Notes: a model not told the origin generated them from the sequence alone. A stretch of DNA of 38,373 bases from JBCCGE01 sp039029455 (GCA_039029455.1 JBCCGE010000028.1:1-38373); one strand, 5' to 3'; counted from the stretch's first letter, positions 15,021 to 24,137 are shown. A program made the numbers and translations.

Positions 15021-16943
15021 TTAGGTCACAAGCTTTATTTTAGACAACACCGGTTGGTCGGTTTCCTGATCAATCGGTTCCATAGCGGACAGGCGGCTGC
15101 GAATAGATTGCAGTATGCCGTCTTTATCCAGCCCACAGGCAGCCAGTTGTTCGGCCTGTGTGCCGTGATCAAGGTGTTGGTCGGGCAACCCAAGATTCAG
15201 CACCTCAACATGCAGGCGGCGATTAAACAGCACTTCGTTGATCGCAGAACCTGCCCCGCCCATAATGACATTCTCTTCAAGTGTCACAACGAGTGAGTGA
15301 GTCGACGCCATTTCCACGATCACGGATTCATCAAGAGGTTTGATAAATCGCATATTCACAACGGTGGCGTTAATTTCTTCTGCAACCGACTCTGCCACCG
15401 GAACCATTGTACCGAACGCAAGAATTGCAATGTGGTCACCCTGACGCCGAACTTCGGCTTCGCCAATGTTAATTAACCGCATGTCAGCCAGTTCTTCCAC
15501 GCCGGGGCCTCCACCGCGAGGGTATCGGACGGCTGTCGGTCCTGCGTGTTCATAACCGGTGTACAACATATCCCGACACTCTCTCTCGTCAGCGGGTGCC
15601 ATGACCACCATATTAGGGACACACCTCAGAAACGAAAAGTCATAGGCGCCCGCATGGGTCGATCCGTCTGCGCCGACGAGACCGGCGCGATCAATGGCCA
15701 GCAGAACATCCAGATTCTGTATGGAGATATCGTGGATGAGCTGATCATAGGCTCGCTGCAGAAAAGTTGAGTAAATTGCCACTACGGGTTTGAGTCCTTC
15801 ACAGGCGATACCAGCTGCGAAAGTCAGTGCATGCTGTTCAGCGATGCCCACATCGTGATATCGGTCAGGAAATTTTTGCGAAAACTGAACAAGTCCGGAG
15901 CCTTCCCTCATCGCCGGAGTAATCCCGATCAATCGCTCATCCAGTGCCGCCATATCGCACAACCAGTCGCTGAATACATGTGTGTATGTTCTTCCTTTCT
16001 TACCCTTTTCCATTTTTCCGGTATCCGGATTAAAGGGTGCGACGCCGTGAAACACACAGGGGTCACCCTCGGCGGGTTCAAAGCCCTTGCCCTTCTGGGT
16101 CACGACATGAAGAAAACGCGGACCTCGGATGTTGCGCATGTTTTTCAGAGTCGGGATCAGCGTATCAAGATCATGACCGTCAATCGGCCCAATGTAATAA
16201 AAACCCAGTTCCTCGAACAATGTGCTCGGTGAAACCATGCCCTTCATATGCTCTTCCCATCGCCTCGCGAGGTCTTTCACCGGCGGCGGAAATGTGCTCA
16301 ATACTGTTTTGCTGCCTTCCCGAACCGTTGTGTATACCGTGCCCGACAGTATGCGAGCGAGATAATTAGAGATTGCGCCAACGTTTGGAGATATAGACAT
16401 CTCGTTGTCATTCAGTACAACCAGCAGATTGGCGTCCAGATCACCCGCATTATTAAGTGCTTCAAAAGCCATCCCCCCGGTCAGCGCGCCGTCCCCAATG
16501 ACAGCGACGACATCGTGTTCTTTCTCTTCCAGACCGGCGGCCACCGCCATTCCCAGTGCGGCGCTGATCGAGGTACTGGCATGACCTGCACCGAAAGTAT
16601 CGAATTCGCTCTCGCTTCGCTTGAGAAATCCCGAAAGGCCGTCTTTCTGTCGAATCGTATGAAAACGATCGCGGCGACCAGTCAGAATCTTGTGCGGATA
16701 CGCCTGATGGCCGATATCCCAGACCAGCCGATCGGCAGGCGTATCAAATACGTAGTGCAATGCGAGCGTCAGTTCAACGGTCCCAAGACCCGGGGCGAGA
16801 TGACCACCTGTTTTTGAGGTCACTTCGATAAGAAATGCACGTAATTCCGCAGCGAGCTCTTTGAGCTGATCGTCATTCAGCTCACGCAGCTGGTCGGGGT
16901 GATCAATACGGTTCAGGAGTGGAAAAGAATCTGCGGGCATCAA
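15021..16943 (-). CDS. dxs: 1-deoxy-D-xylulose-5-phosphate synthase
   Basis: A full-length DXS of 640 residues. It condenses pyruvate and glyceraldehyde 3-phosphate with loss of CO2, the first step of the MEP isoprenoid pathway, using thiamine diphosphate. Visible hallmarks are H49 in TGGHLAPG, the thiamine-binding GDGALTGG from 150 with N180 in LNDNEMSI, and E369 in DVGIAEQHA, the glutamate expected to activate the cofactor. It lies last in the xseB-ispA-dxs run, 1 bp after ispA, a classic gammaproteobacterial order in which it shares transcription with the prenyltransferase downstream in the same pathway. Confidence 0.97.
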   Translation of the reverse strand: MMPADSFPLLNRIDHPDQLRELNDDQLKELAAELRAFLIEVTSKTGGHLAPGLGTVELTLALHYVFDTPADRLVWDIGHQAYPHKILTGRRDRFHTIRQKDGLSGFLKRSESEFDTFGAGHASTSISAALGMAVAAGLEEKEHDVVAVIGDGALTGGMAFEALNNAGDLDANLLVVLNDNEMSISPNVGAISNYLARILSGTVYTTVREGSKTVLSTFPPPVKDLARRWEEHMKGMVSPSTLFEELGFYYIGPIDGHDLDTLIPTLKNMRNIRGPRFLHVVTQKGKGFEPAEGDPCVFHGVAPFNPDTGKMEKGKKGRTYTHVFSDWLCDMAALDERLIGITPAMREGSGLVQFSQKFPDRYHDVGIAEQHALTFAAGIACEGLKPVVAIYSTFLQRAYDQLIHDISIQNLDVLLAIDRAGLVGADGSTHAGAYDFSFLRCVPNMVVMAPADERECRDMLYTGYEHAGPTAVRYPRGGGPGVEELADMRLINIGEAEVRRQGDHIAILAFGTMVPVAESVAEEINATVVNMRFIKPLDESVIVEMASTHSLVVTLEENVIMGGAGSAINEVLFNRRLHVEVLNLGLPDQHLDHGTQAEQLAACGLDKDGILQSIRSRLSAMEPIDQETDQPVLSKIKLVT

Positions 16944-16944
16944 G

Positions 16945-17838
16945 CTAGTGGCTTCGGTTTCTGACGAATTCGGTCAGGGCAATCAGAAATTCCGCATTAT
17001 CTCCGAAAATGTCTAGTGATTCGATAGCGGCAGCTTTATTTCTGTCGGCCTCCTCTATCGCCTGATCGAGACCCAGCAACGTCACGTACGTCGATTTTTC
17101 CAGTTTGGCATCAGCGCCTGCAGTCTTTCCAAGCTCCTCGGAACTGGCGGTTGCGTCAAGGATGTCATCAACAATCTGGAACGTCAGCCCGAGGTGACTG
17201 GCAAACGTCCATATGGCCTGCAGATAGGCTGTTCGCTGTTCTCCTGCGGTCAGGATTCCCATCATGGCGGCTGCCTGAATCAATGCGCCGGTCTTTAGTT
17301 TGTGCATGCTCTGCAACTGATGGATATCGAGTTTTTGATGCGTTGCCTCGATATCCATCTGCTGTCCTCCAACCATTCCCGCGGCCCCTGCTGCACTCGA
17401 TAATGTCCGAATCACCGACAGCCGACAGTGATCCCCAACCGCCCATGTTTCGTCATCTGCGACAAGTTCAAAAGCCCTGCATTGCAAAGCATCTCCGGTC
17501 AGCACTGCAGTCGCTTCATCAAACTGCAGATGGCAGGTGGCTTTTCCCCTGCGCAAATCGTCGTCGTCCATGCAGGGTAAATCATCGTGCGTTAATGAAT
17601 ACGCATGCACCATTTCGATTGCTGCGGCAGGAACATCAAGTAGCGCCCGATCACCTCTGGCGACCTCGCCACATGCATAGACCAGCGTTGCTCGAATTCG
17701 CTTGCCGCCGCCCAGACAAACATACCGCATGGCATCGTGCAGGCGGGAACGGTGCAAGCCCGGGTCTGCAAGGTACTTTTCCAGCGCGCGGTCAACCTGA
17801 TGACGGTAGGTCTGCCACTGTTTGCTAAAGTCGTCCAA
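16945..17838 (-). CDS. ispA: Farnesyl diphosphate synthase / (2E,6E)-polyprenyl synthase
   Basis: A 297-residue trans-prenyltransferase. The first aspartate-rich motif is DDLPCMDDDD at 85-94 and the second is DDILD at 224-228; both bind magnesium-diphosphate. GGGKRIR at 43-49 binds isopentenyl diphosphate. It joins IPP to DMAPP and GPP to make farnesyl diphosphate. The two-residue insertion in the first motif (DDxxxxD) and the length are typical of bacterial short-chain IspA. It sits directly between xseB and dxs, with no intergenic space to xseB. Confidence 0.96.
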   Translation of the reverse strand: MDDFSKQWQTYRHQVDRALEKYLADPGLHRSRLHDAMRYVCLGGGKRIRATLVYACGEVARGDRALLDVPAAAIEMVHAYSLTHDDLPCMDDDDLRRGKATCHLQFDEATAVLTGDALQCRAFELVADDETWAVGDHCRLSVIRTLSSAAGAAGMVGGQQMDIEATHQKLDIHQLQSMHKLKTGALIQAAAMMGILTAGEQRTAYLQAIWTFASHLGLTFQIVDDILDATASSEELGKTAGADAKLEKSTYVTLLGLDQAIEEADRNKAAAIESLDIFGDNAEFLIALTEFVRNRSH

Positions 17839-18099
17839 TTAGACCTCGTCGTCGCTTTCCCAATCATCATCTGACACATCCTGGAGCTCGTACCCACCGT
17901 GTTTTTCAACCAGCTTTTCCACTTTCAACTGTGCCTCATCCAGACTTTTCTGACACGCCTGAGAAAGCTTCATGCCCTTTTCGAAATCACGCATGGTTTC
18001 ATCCAGCGATTGATCGCCCTGCTCCATTCGATTAACGATTTTCTCCAATTCGGCAAGAGACTTCTCAAAATCCGGTACTTTGTCTTTTTTTGCGGCCAT
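17839..18099 (-). CDS. xseB: Exonuclease VII small subunit
   Basis: A short helical protein (86 residues) with the XseB pattern FEKSLAELEKIVNRMEQGD (residues 12-30), then LDETMRDFEKGMKL, and an acidic C-terminal tail (DDDWESDDEV). XseB coats the XseA catalytic subunit in single-strand exonuclease VII. Its location directly before ispA and dxs is conserved. It is divergent from parE, with about 230 bp between the starts; that gap holds no gene I can see. Confidence 0.94.
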   Translation of the reverse strand: MAAKKDKVPDFEKSLAELEKIVNRMEQGDQSLDETMRDFEKGMKLSQACQKSLDEAQLKVEKLVEKHGGYELQDVSDDDWESDDEV

Positions 18100-18331
18100 C
18101 GGGCTTTGTCGGGGGAATTGGACGAACGCAAAATGGTACCAGAATCAAAGGTACGGTATGACAAATAGGACAGCTTAATCCAACTGAAAAACGCCGGTTT
18201 TTGCGCACCGGACACGACGATGCAGGCGCTATAGACGCTCTGTCTGGTGCCCCTCTCCTGTAACAATTCCGGCGTTGTGGAGGTACACTAGCCCAACCCG
18301 GGACTACGTCCTTACCAGCACCTCGAAACAT

Positions 18332-20224
18332 ATGAGCAGTCAATACAACGCCTCAGCAATTGAAGTCCTCACGGGGCTCGAGCCGGTCAGGAAAAGGCCG
18401 GGAATGTACACCGAAACCGATCGACCCAATCACCTCGCCCATGAGGTTATCGACAATAGCGTTGATGAGGCTCTCGCAGGTCATGCTGACTCTGTCGAGG
18501 TTCACCTTTTGTCTGATGGGTCCCTGACCGTTGCAGATAACGGCCGCGGGATGCCGGTAGACAAACACAAGGAAGAGGGCATCAGCGGAGTGGAGCTGAT
18601 ATTGACCCGTCTGCATGCCGGCGGCAAATTTTCAGACCGCAATTACAATTTTTCGGGCGGTTTGCACGGTGTGGGAGTTTCGGTCGTTAATGCTCTGTCC
18701 TCTCAGCTCGATGTCTGGGTGCGTCGGGGTGGTGACCAGTTTCACATGTCTTTTCGCAATGGCGAGGTGAATTCAGGTCTGAAAATAACCGGGAAAGTTG
18801 CCAAAAAAATCACCGGAACGGTGATTCGTTTCAGTCCGGACCCTCAGTTTTTTGATACGCCAAAGTTTCATGTCGCCAGACTGAAACGTGTTCTGCGCGC
18901 GAAAGCGGTACTTTGCCCCGGACTTTATGTGTCTTTTTCCGACGAAATCCAACCTGAAAATGATGAATCCTGGCAGTACGACGACGGTATCAGTGAATAT
19001 TTAAAAGGGTCAATGGGCGGGGCGGAATTAATTCCCGCGGAGCCGTTCTCCGGGCATCAGGTAGAACAGGAAGGCGAGGTCGACTGGTCACTGGCTTGGG
19101 TCACCGACGGTGGCGAGCTGACCATAGAAAGCTACGTTAATCTGATACCGACCTCTAAGGGCGGCACACACGTCAATGGATTACGTAGCGGATTGACTGA
19201 AGCAGTCCGTGAGTTCTGTGAATTCAGAGATCTGGTGCCAAGGGGACTCAAAATTGCCCCCGAGGATGTGTGGCATCAATGCTGCTACATATTATCCATC
19301 CGAGTCAAAGAGCCCCAGTTCAGTGGTCAGACCAAAGATCGATTATCGTCGCGTGAGACATCTGGTCTGGTTCAAATTGCGGTCAAGGACGCACTCGGAT
19401 TGTGGATGAATCAGCATGTCGAGGAGGCAAACAGGATTGCCCAGATCGCGATCGATAATGCGCAACGTCGGCAGCGGGCCGGTAAACGGGTAAAACGCAA
19501 AAAAATTACCAGCGGCCCGGCTCTTCCGGGCAAACTGGCCGACTGCACCAGTGATGATCTCGAAATGACCGAATTGTTTTTGGTCGAGGGGGATTCGGCA
19601 GGAGGTTCTGCAAAACAGGCTCGGGACCGGCACTTCCAGGCCATCATGCCGTTGCGTGGCAAAATTCTCAACACATGGGAGGTCGACTCGGCGGAGGTTC
19701 TGGCTTCGCAGGAAGTTCACGACATTGCCATTGCTCTGGGTGTCGATCCGGGCAGCCAGGATCTTGACGGCCTGCGATACGGCCGTGTGTGCATTCTGGC
19801 CGACGCTGACTCTGACGGAGCCCATATCGCAACTTTGTTATGTGCTTTGTTTCTGCGTCACTTCAGTGCACTAGTGGAGTCCGGCCGAGTGTGCGTCGCA
19901 ATGCCACCGTTGTATAGAATAGATGTCGCCAAACGTGTCTTTTATGCTCTGGATGATCGAGAACGCGATCACATTCTGCAACAGATTGAACAGGAAAAAA
20001 TTCGCGGCAAAGTTAATGTCCAGCGATTTAAAGGATTAGGGGAAATGAACCCGATACAACTGCGCGAAACCACGATGAATCCGCAAACCCGACGCCTGGT
20101 GCAGCTGGACATCAGTCAGGGGGACGGTACGTTCGCCATTATGGACATGCTGCTGGCGAAGAAGCGCGCAGCCGATCGTAAAGACTGGCTGACTCAGAAG
20201 GGAGATCAGGCAAACGTTGCCTAA
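18332..20224 (+). CDS. parE: DNA topoisomerase IV subunit B
   Basis: From the ATG at 18332 the product has 630 residues, the E. coli ParE length; a frame back to 18275 adds 19 non-conserved residues. The GHKL ATPase motifs are E38 and N42 in HEVIDNSVDEA, DNGRGMP at 69-75, GGLHGVGV at 109-116 and the QTK loop with K335. The TOPRIM domain has EGDSAGG (E419) and DADSDG further on. ParE with ParC decatenates sister chromosomes. The absence of the long GyrB insertion between TOPRIM and C-terminus supports ParE over GyrB. parC is not in the window. Confidence 0.96.
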   Translation: MSSQYNASAIEVLTGLEPVRKRPGMYTETDRPNHLAHEVIDNSVDEALAGHADSVEVHLLSDGSLTVADNGRGMPVDKHKEEGISGVELILTRLHAGGKFSDRNYNFSGGLHGVGVSVVNALSSQLDVWVRRGGDQFHMSFRNGEVNSGLKITGKVAKKITGTVIRFSPDPQFFDTPKFHVARLKRVLRAKAVLCPGLYVSFSDEIQPENDESWQYDDGISEYLKGSMGGAELIPAEPFSGHQVEQEGEVDWSLAWVTDGGELTIESYVNLIPTSKGGTHVNGLRSGLTEAVREFCEFRDLVPRGLKIAPEDVWHQCCYILSIRVKEPQFSGQTKDRLSSRETSGLVQIAVKDALGLWMNQHVEEANRIAQIAIDNAQRRQRAGKRVKRKKITSGPALPGKLADCTSDDLEMTELFLVEGDSAGGSAKQARDRHFQAIMPLRGKILNTWEVDSAEVLASQEVHDIAIALGVDPGSQDLDGLRYGRVCILADADSDGAHIATLLCALFLRHFSALVESGRVCVAMPPLYRIDVAKRVFYALDDRERDHILQQIEQEKIRGKVNVQRFKGLGEMNPIQLRETTMNPQTRRLVQLDISQGDGTFAIMDMLLAKKRAADRKDWLTQKGDQANVA

Positions 20225-20320
20225 CAACGGCTAAAAGTGTCAATTTTTGTCACATGGAACCGCCAAGTTTTGACCTTTATTGACTGGACGCCACAAAAAT
20301 AGCTGTTTAAAATCATGCAG

Positions 20321-20347
20321 CTGCGCACTATACGACAATAAGCGCAG
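20321..20347 (+). promoter_or_regulatory. Dyad in the leader of the cold-shock gene
   Basis: CTGCGC (20321-20326) and GCGCAG (20342-20347) form an inverted repeat with a 15-nt AT-rich spacer, ending 24 bp before the csp start. In RNA it could be a hairpin placed just upstream of the GGAGGA ribosome-binding sequence. Cold-shock genes often have structured leaders, but regulation here is inference. Confidence 0.3.
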
Positions 20348-20371
20348 GTGTATTTGTGGAGGAAACTTTCA

Positions 20372-20590
20372 ATGACAGACCGTTTTAGCGGCACCGTGAA
20401 GTGGTTCGATAACCGCAAAGGTTACGGTTTTATTCAACGAGACGAAGTAGGTGACGATGTGTTCGTTCACTTTCGGGAAATTCAGGGTGAAGGATTTAAA
20501 ACCCTGTTCGAAGGCCAAAAAGTAGAGTTCGGACTCATCGAACGTGACAAAGGCTTTGCCGCTGAGGACGTAGCGACAGTAGAAGACTGA
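20372..20590 (+). CDS. Cold-shock domain protein
   Basis: A 72-residue single cold-shock domain with RNP1 KGYGFIQ and RNP2 VFVHF. The start at 20372 has a strong GGAGGA sequence just upstream; an upstream in-frame start at 20348 would remove the spacing. It differs from E. coli CspA in the acidic FREIQGEGFKTLFEGQKV segment, closer to CspD/CapB-like members. Such proteins bind single-stranded nucleic acid and prevent RNA structure. It follows parE by 147 bp and is probably transcribed independently. Confidence 0.92.
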   Translation: MTDRFSGTVKWFDNRKGYGFIQRDEVGDDVFVHFREIQGEGFKTLFEGQKVEFGLIERDKGFAAEDVATVED

Positions 20591-20888
20591 TACCTCTGGA
20601 CCGACGGTTCGACTCAAACTGCGGTCCTGCCGCCGATATAAAGCATAGGCTTTTCGTCAGCGCCCGGGAGCAGGTTCATTCAGATTATCTCAACGCGGGC
20701 TCGCGATGAGATCGCATTGGTATGGACATCGGGTTGATATGAACGTTATGGTGTCTGGTCACAGGATTTAACGCGTACCTGTCAAAACCCGTAACGGCTC
20801 CCTGCCCTGCACCCCTCAAATCCGTCGTTTCTCCATACAGATATTTCCAGGCAGAGATATCCAGGTACAAGCTGCGTTCTGACACGAC
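20591..20888. other. Intergenic region between convergent csp and hemL
   Basis: About 300 bp with no supported gene. A hairpin (next entry) lies just after csp. A minus-strand frame at 20685-20885 has no ribosome-binding sequence and no recognisable content, so it is not called. Confidence 0.5.
20598..20627 (+). terminator. Candidate csp terminator hairpin
   Basis: GGACCG (20598-20603) pairs with CGGTCC (20622-20627), and the stem continues inside as CGGTT/AACTG with one wobble pair and a bulged A. It starts 8 bp after the csp stop. A T-run is missing, so it may be an mRNA-stabilising hairpin instead. Confidence 0.35.
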
Positions 20889-22166
20889 CTAGAATGTGGC
20901 AAAAACTGTTTCTGCTGCCTGAATAGTCTGCTCAATATCCGCTTCGGTATGCGCGGCCGATACGAATCCGGCTTCGAACGATGATGGCGCCATATAAATG
21001 CCCTGTTCGAGCATACCGTGGAAAAAACGATTGAACACGGCAACATCGCACTCCGCGACTTCTGAAAATCTGTTGACCTTGTCCCGATCCGTAAAAAACA
21101 AACCGAACATGCCGCCGACCCGGTTTGTAGTCATCGGTACGCTGCAGCGATTCGCCGCTTGCTGGATTCCTTCAACCAGAAGTGCCGTGAGATTTTCCAG
21201 ACGTTCGTAAAATCCGGGCTGCTCCAGACCCTGCAACGTGGCAATACCAGCCGCCATTGCAACCGGGTTTCCGGACAAAGTACCAGCCTGATATACACTA
21301 CCCACCGGTGCAAGGTGGGCCATCACGTCCGCGCGGCCACCGAAGGCACCAACGGGCATTCCACCACCTATTATTTTTCCAAGAGCCGTGATGTCACCGG
21401 CAACTTCATAAATTCCCTGTGCGCCTCTCGGGCCGACCCGGAAACCGGTCATCACTTCGTCCATAATTAGTAATGCACCGTGTTTGTCGCACAGTTCCCT
21501 CAGACCCTCCAGAAAGCCTTCAACTGGCGGCACGCAGTTCATGTTGCCGGCTACGGGTTCGAGGATAACACCGGCAATGTCATCCGGAAGCTGTTGAAAC
21601 ATCACCGTTACCGACTCCAGATCATTGTAGTCTGCAGTCAGGGTATGCTCAGCGGTGGTGGCCGGGACACCGGGTGATGTGGGAACACCAAACGTCAGGG
21701 CGCCAGAACCGGCCTTCACCAAAAGGCTGTCAGCGTGGCCATGGTAACACCCCTCAAATTTTATGATCTTGTCTCGTCCGGTGGACCCCCGCGCCAGTCG
21801 AATTGCACTCATTGTGGCCTCGGTACCGGAGTTCACCATTCTCACCTGATCCACCCAGGGTAATCTCTCACAAACCATTTCAGCCATGGTGGTCTCGATC
21901 CGGGTTGGCGCGCCAAAACTCAAACCACTCTCCGCGCGCGACTGCACGGCTGCAATAACCGATTCATCTGCATGACCCAGAATCATCGGTCCCCATGATC
22001 CAACATAGTCGATGTACTTGCGCTCGTCTTCACCCCATACATAAGCGCCTTTTGCGGATCTAAAAAATATCGGGCTTCCACCAACCGACTTGAACGCTCT
22101 GACCGGAGAATTCACACCGCCCGGGATGACCCGTTTTGCCTGTTCAAAAAGTTCGTCGTTATTCAT
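20889..22166 (-). CDS. hemL: Glutamate-1-semialdehyde 2,1-aminomutase
   Basis: A 425-residue class III PLP enzyme that converts glutamate-1-semialdehyde to 5-aminolevulinate in the C5 tetrapyrrole route. K264 in ALGKIIGGGMPVGAFGGR is the PLP lysine; MDEVMTGFRV precedes it, and RVIPGGVNSPVRAF near the N-terminus is typical of HemL. Length matches E. coli HemL. It follows prmB by 27 bp on the same strand and is convergent with csp. Together with hemC, hemD, hemX and hemY further right, it shows endogenous haem synthesis from glutamyl-tRNA. Confidence 0.97.
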   Translation of the reverse strand: MNNDELFEQAKRVIPGGVNSPVRAFKSVGGSPIFFRSAKGAYVWGEDERKYIDYVGSWGPMILGHADESVIAAVQSRAESGLSFGAPTRIETTMAEMVCERLPWVDQVRMVNSGTEATMSAIRLARGSTGRDKIIKFEGCYHGHADSLLVKAGSGALTFGVPTSPGVPATTAEHTLTADYNDLESVTVMFQQLPDDIAGVILEPVAGNMNCVPPVEGFLEGLRELCDKHGALLIMDEVMTGFRVGPRGAQGIYEVAGDITALGKIIGGGMPVGAFGGRADVMAHLAPVGSVYQAGTLSGNPVAMAAGIATLQGLEQPGFYERLENLTALLVEGIQQAANRCSVPMTTNRVGGMFGLFFTDRDKVNRFSEVAECDVAVFNRFFHGMLEQGIYMAPSSFEAGFVSAAHTEADIEQTIQAAETVFATF

Positions 22167-22193
22167 CTAAATTCTCGCAGTGGGGTGAAATAG

Positions 22194-23081
22194 CTAAAAG
22201 CCGAATGCTTCTCGATATTTGATCAACTCTCCCCGATTAATCAAGGTAATCACGAGTTCGTCATACTCGGTGCCGAGCCAAAGAAACGGCACAGTCGGGT
22301 AACGCGCCTCAAGTGCCGAAGACGCCGAGCCTGCCTCCAGCACGATACAACCATTTTCGGTCAGGTAGTTGTGCGACTGACGCAAAAAATTCTCAATAAA
22401 TACCAGACCGTCATCGCCTCCGTCGAATGCCAGGGCCGGTTCCATTCTGAATTCCTTCGGCAGGCTCTGCATTCGGTCCGAAGATACATAGGGCGGATTA
22501 CAAACGATTAAATCGTATTTTGAATCTAATTTCTCAAACATATCACCCTGACTGACAATCACCCGTTCGTCGAGATCGTGCAGGTCGATATTGGATTTCG
22601 CAACCTCCAGCGCATCTGACGAGATGTCGCTAAGCGTTACAGATGCATCAGGAAAAGCGTGGGCAACACTTATTCCCAGGCATCCGCAACCGGTGCACAT
22701 ATCAAGTACCTGATGAACTGATTCCTCCTGAATCCATGGCCGAAACCGGTCACTGATCCATTCGACCAGAAATGATCTCGGAATGATGACACGATCATCA
22801 ACCAGAAACTTGTACCCACCAAACCACATCTCACCCAGGATATAGGCCAACGGCGTTCCTGTCGTGCAACGTTGATCAACTAACCCCCGTAACTGATTGT
22901 ATTCACTGGCAGAAATACGCCTTTGCCAATCCAGCTGATCAAATGGTTCAGGGTTGGTCAGGACGCTATACACCATCCAGACCGATTCATCGTCTGCAGA
23001 ATCCGAACCCTGTCCAAATGACAACCCGGCGTCAACAAGATCTCGTGCGGTTTCTGCAACTGATTCTTCCAGTGTTTTCAT
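22194..23081 (-). CDS. prmB: 50S ribosomal protein L3 glutamine methyltransferase PrmB
   Basis: A 295-residue SAM-dependent methyltransferase with motif I DMCTGCGCLGI (127-137) and the glutamine-binding NPPY at 195-198. The downstream LPKEFRMEPALAFDGGDDGL resembles PrmB rather than PrmC or HemK, and the N-terminus (about 50 residues, ending in WQRR) also matches PrmB length. The reaction is N5 methylation of a glutamine in ribosomal protein L3. Its ATG overlaps the stop of the nuclease gene (ATGA). PrmC cannot be excluded formally, but PrmB is clearly the better fit. Confidence 0.92.
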   Translation of the reverse strand: MKTLEESVAETARDLVDAGLSFGQGSDSADDESVWMVYSVLTNPEPFDQLDWQRRISASEYNQLRGLVDQRCTTGTPLAYILGEMWFGGYKFLVDDRVIIPRSFLVEWISDRFRPWIQEESVHQVLDMCTGCGCLGISVAHAFPDASVTLSDISSDALEVAKSNIDLHDLDERVIVSQGDMFEKLDSKYDLIVCNPPYVSSDRMQSLPKEFRMEPALAFDGGDDGLVFIENFLRQSHNYLTENGCIVLEAGSASSALEARYPTVPFLWLGTEYDELVITLINRGELIKYREAFGF

Positions 23082-23896
23082 TCTGCCCCGACCCGAACCG
23101 TTTTTAGCATTAAAGGATGCCGAATCTTTAATCCGAAATTATCACCCAGCCTGAACACCCAGCCTCTGACCTCGACCAGCTGATCAGTCCATTGCTTTAA
23201 CTCGGTCTGATTCCAGTAAGTATTCCAGTCGCTATCGTCGATAAAGACCTTCAAACCTCCGCGTAAATTGTAGACCCTGGACTTTGCAGTTTTCTGCACC
23301 GATATCACTGTCCCCACAATTAAATTAAATCCTGAAGAATCAATATCCTCAGCGCGGACGGGAATGAGGTCACGCTGACTCCAGACACCACGCTCCGCTT
23401 CTCGGGCCCGTGATTCCGCCGCAAAGTACTGTTCTGCTCTGCTCACGTTCGGTGGCCATGCAATGGCATAGCCATAACCACGAAGAATTAAATCAAGCTG
23501 CACATCTCTGCCACCGCTGTCCTCGAGATAAGCCAGTGTTCTTCCATACTGGTCATGCGACTCGGGAACTGACACCAAATTGACAGTAGTGCCGTCCACT
23601 CGCTCTCTCAACGCCAGCAGGGCTTCAAGCGCAAACGGCTCACTTTTCGAACTCTGTCTGGAATACTCCGGCGCATTAATTCCCGCTAACCGTATCGTTT
23701 CATTGCCTTCCACAACAACAGTATCACCATCCACAACATAATCCACTCTCAACTGACGATCGGAGTCGCTGTGCGAACAGGCCAGGGTCGAACAGGTAAC
23801 CAGCAACACCGCTGCACAGGATCGAATACGGTAAGCATAAAAAAAGCACTCTCGCGGAGTGCTTTTTACAGATAGGGTTCGATTTAACCGCTTCAT
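23078..23896 (-). CDS. Thermonuclease-like (SNase) lipoprotein
   Basis: From the ATG at 23896 the product has 272 residues. A lipobox is visible: LLVTCSTLAC-S, with C40 the predicted lipidated cysteine, behind an unusually long n-region of about 27 residues. The staphylococcal-nuclease fold follows: VDYVVDGDTVVV, IRLAGINAPEYSR (catalytic Arg and Glu), and DQYGRTLAYL (second catalytic Arg). A C-terminal extension (GTVISVQKTAKSRVYNLR, then GWVFRLGDNFGLKIRHP) looks like an extra OB-like domain. An AGGGG precedes the start. A frame extends to 24037 but overlaps rpmE. The terminator at 23841-23868 lies inside codons 10-19. Export with lipid attachment suggests use on extracellular or periplasmic DNA. 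Confidence 0.82.
   Translation of the reverse strand: MKRLNRTLSVKSTPRECFFYAYRIRSCAAVLLVTCSTLACSHSDSDRQLRVDYVVDGDTVVVEGNETIRLAGINAPEYSRQSSKSEPFALEALLALRERVDGTTVNLVSVPESHDQYGRTLAYLEDSGGRDVQLDLILRGYGYAIAWPPNVSRAEQYFAAESRAREAERGVWSQRDLIPVRAEDIDSSGFNLIVGTVISVQKTAKSRVYNLRGGLKVFIDDSDWNTYWNQTELKQWTDQLVEVRGWVFRLGDNFGLKIRHPLMLKTVRVGAE
23841..23868 (-). terminator. Intrinsic terminator of rpmE, inside the next gene's start
   Basis: On the minus strand an 11-bp perfect stem (AAAAAGCACTC / GAGTGCTTTTT, 5-nt loop) is followed by a T-run, a textbook intrinsic terminator located 67 bp after the rpmE stop. It also lies within the 5' coding sequence of the downstream SNase gene, where it encodes part of the signal-peptide n-region. 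Confidence 0.85.
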
Positions 23897-23933
23897 GCGG
23901 CCCCTGCTACCTTGCCGCTCACCTGTGTCCGCT

Positions 23934-24137
23934 CTACTTACGGTTGTATCGAGCCTGAAATTTGCCGACGCGTCCGGCAGTGTCCACGATTTTTTGCTTG
24001 CCGGTATAAAACGGGTGGCATGAAGAGCAAATCTCAACGTGGAGTTCGTCCTTCATGGTGGATTTGGTTTCAAAGCTGTTGCCGCAGGCGCAAACGACTT
24101 TGATATCTTGATAGTCCGGGTGAATACCTTGTTTCAT
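23934..24137 (-). CDS. rpmE: 50S ribosomal protein L31
   Basis: A 67-residue L31 of the zinc-binding type: C16 and C18 in VVCACGN, C37 and C40 in CSSCHPF. MKQGIHPDYQ at the start and the HPFYTGKQK block match the E. coli protein. The four cysteines mean it depends on zinc, so a zinc-free paralogue (RpmE2) might exist elsewhere. It follows rho with 140 bp between them on the same strand and is followed by a strong terminator. Confidence 0.96.
   Translation of the reverse strand: MKQGIHPDYQDIKVVCACGNSFETKSTMKDELHVEICSSCHPFYTGKQKIVDTAGRVGKFQARYNRK

Noticed and set aside
20685..20885. 66-codon minus-strand frame between csp and hemL
   Set aside because: No Shine-Dalgarno, no recognisable content, and it lies in an ordinary convergent gap.
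23897..24037. N-terminal extension of the SNase gene to 24037
   Set aside because: It would overlap rpmE out of frame; the ATG at 23896 has AGGGG upstream and a lipoprotein signal follows.
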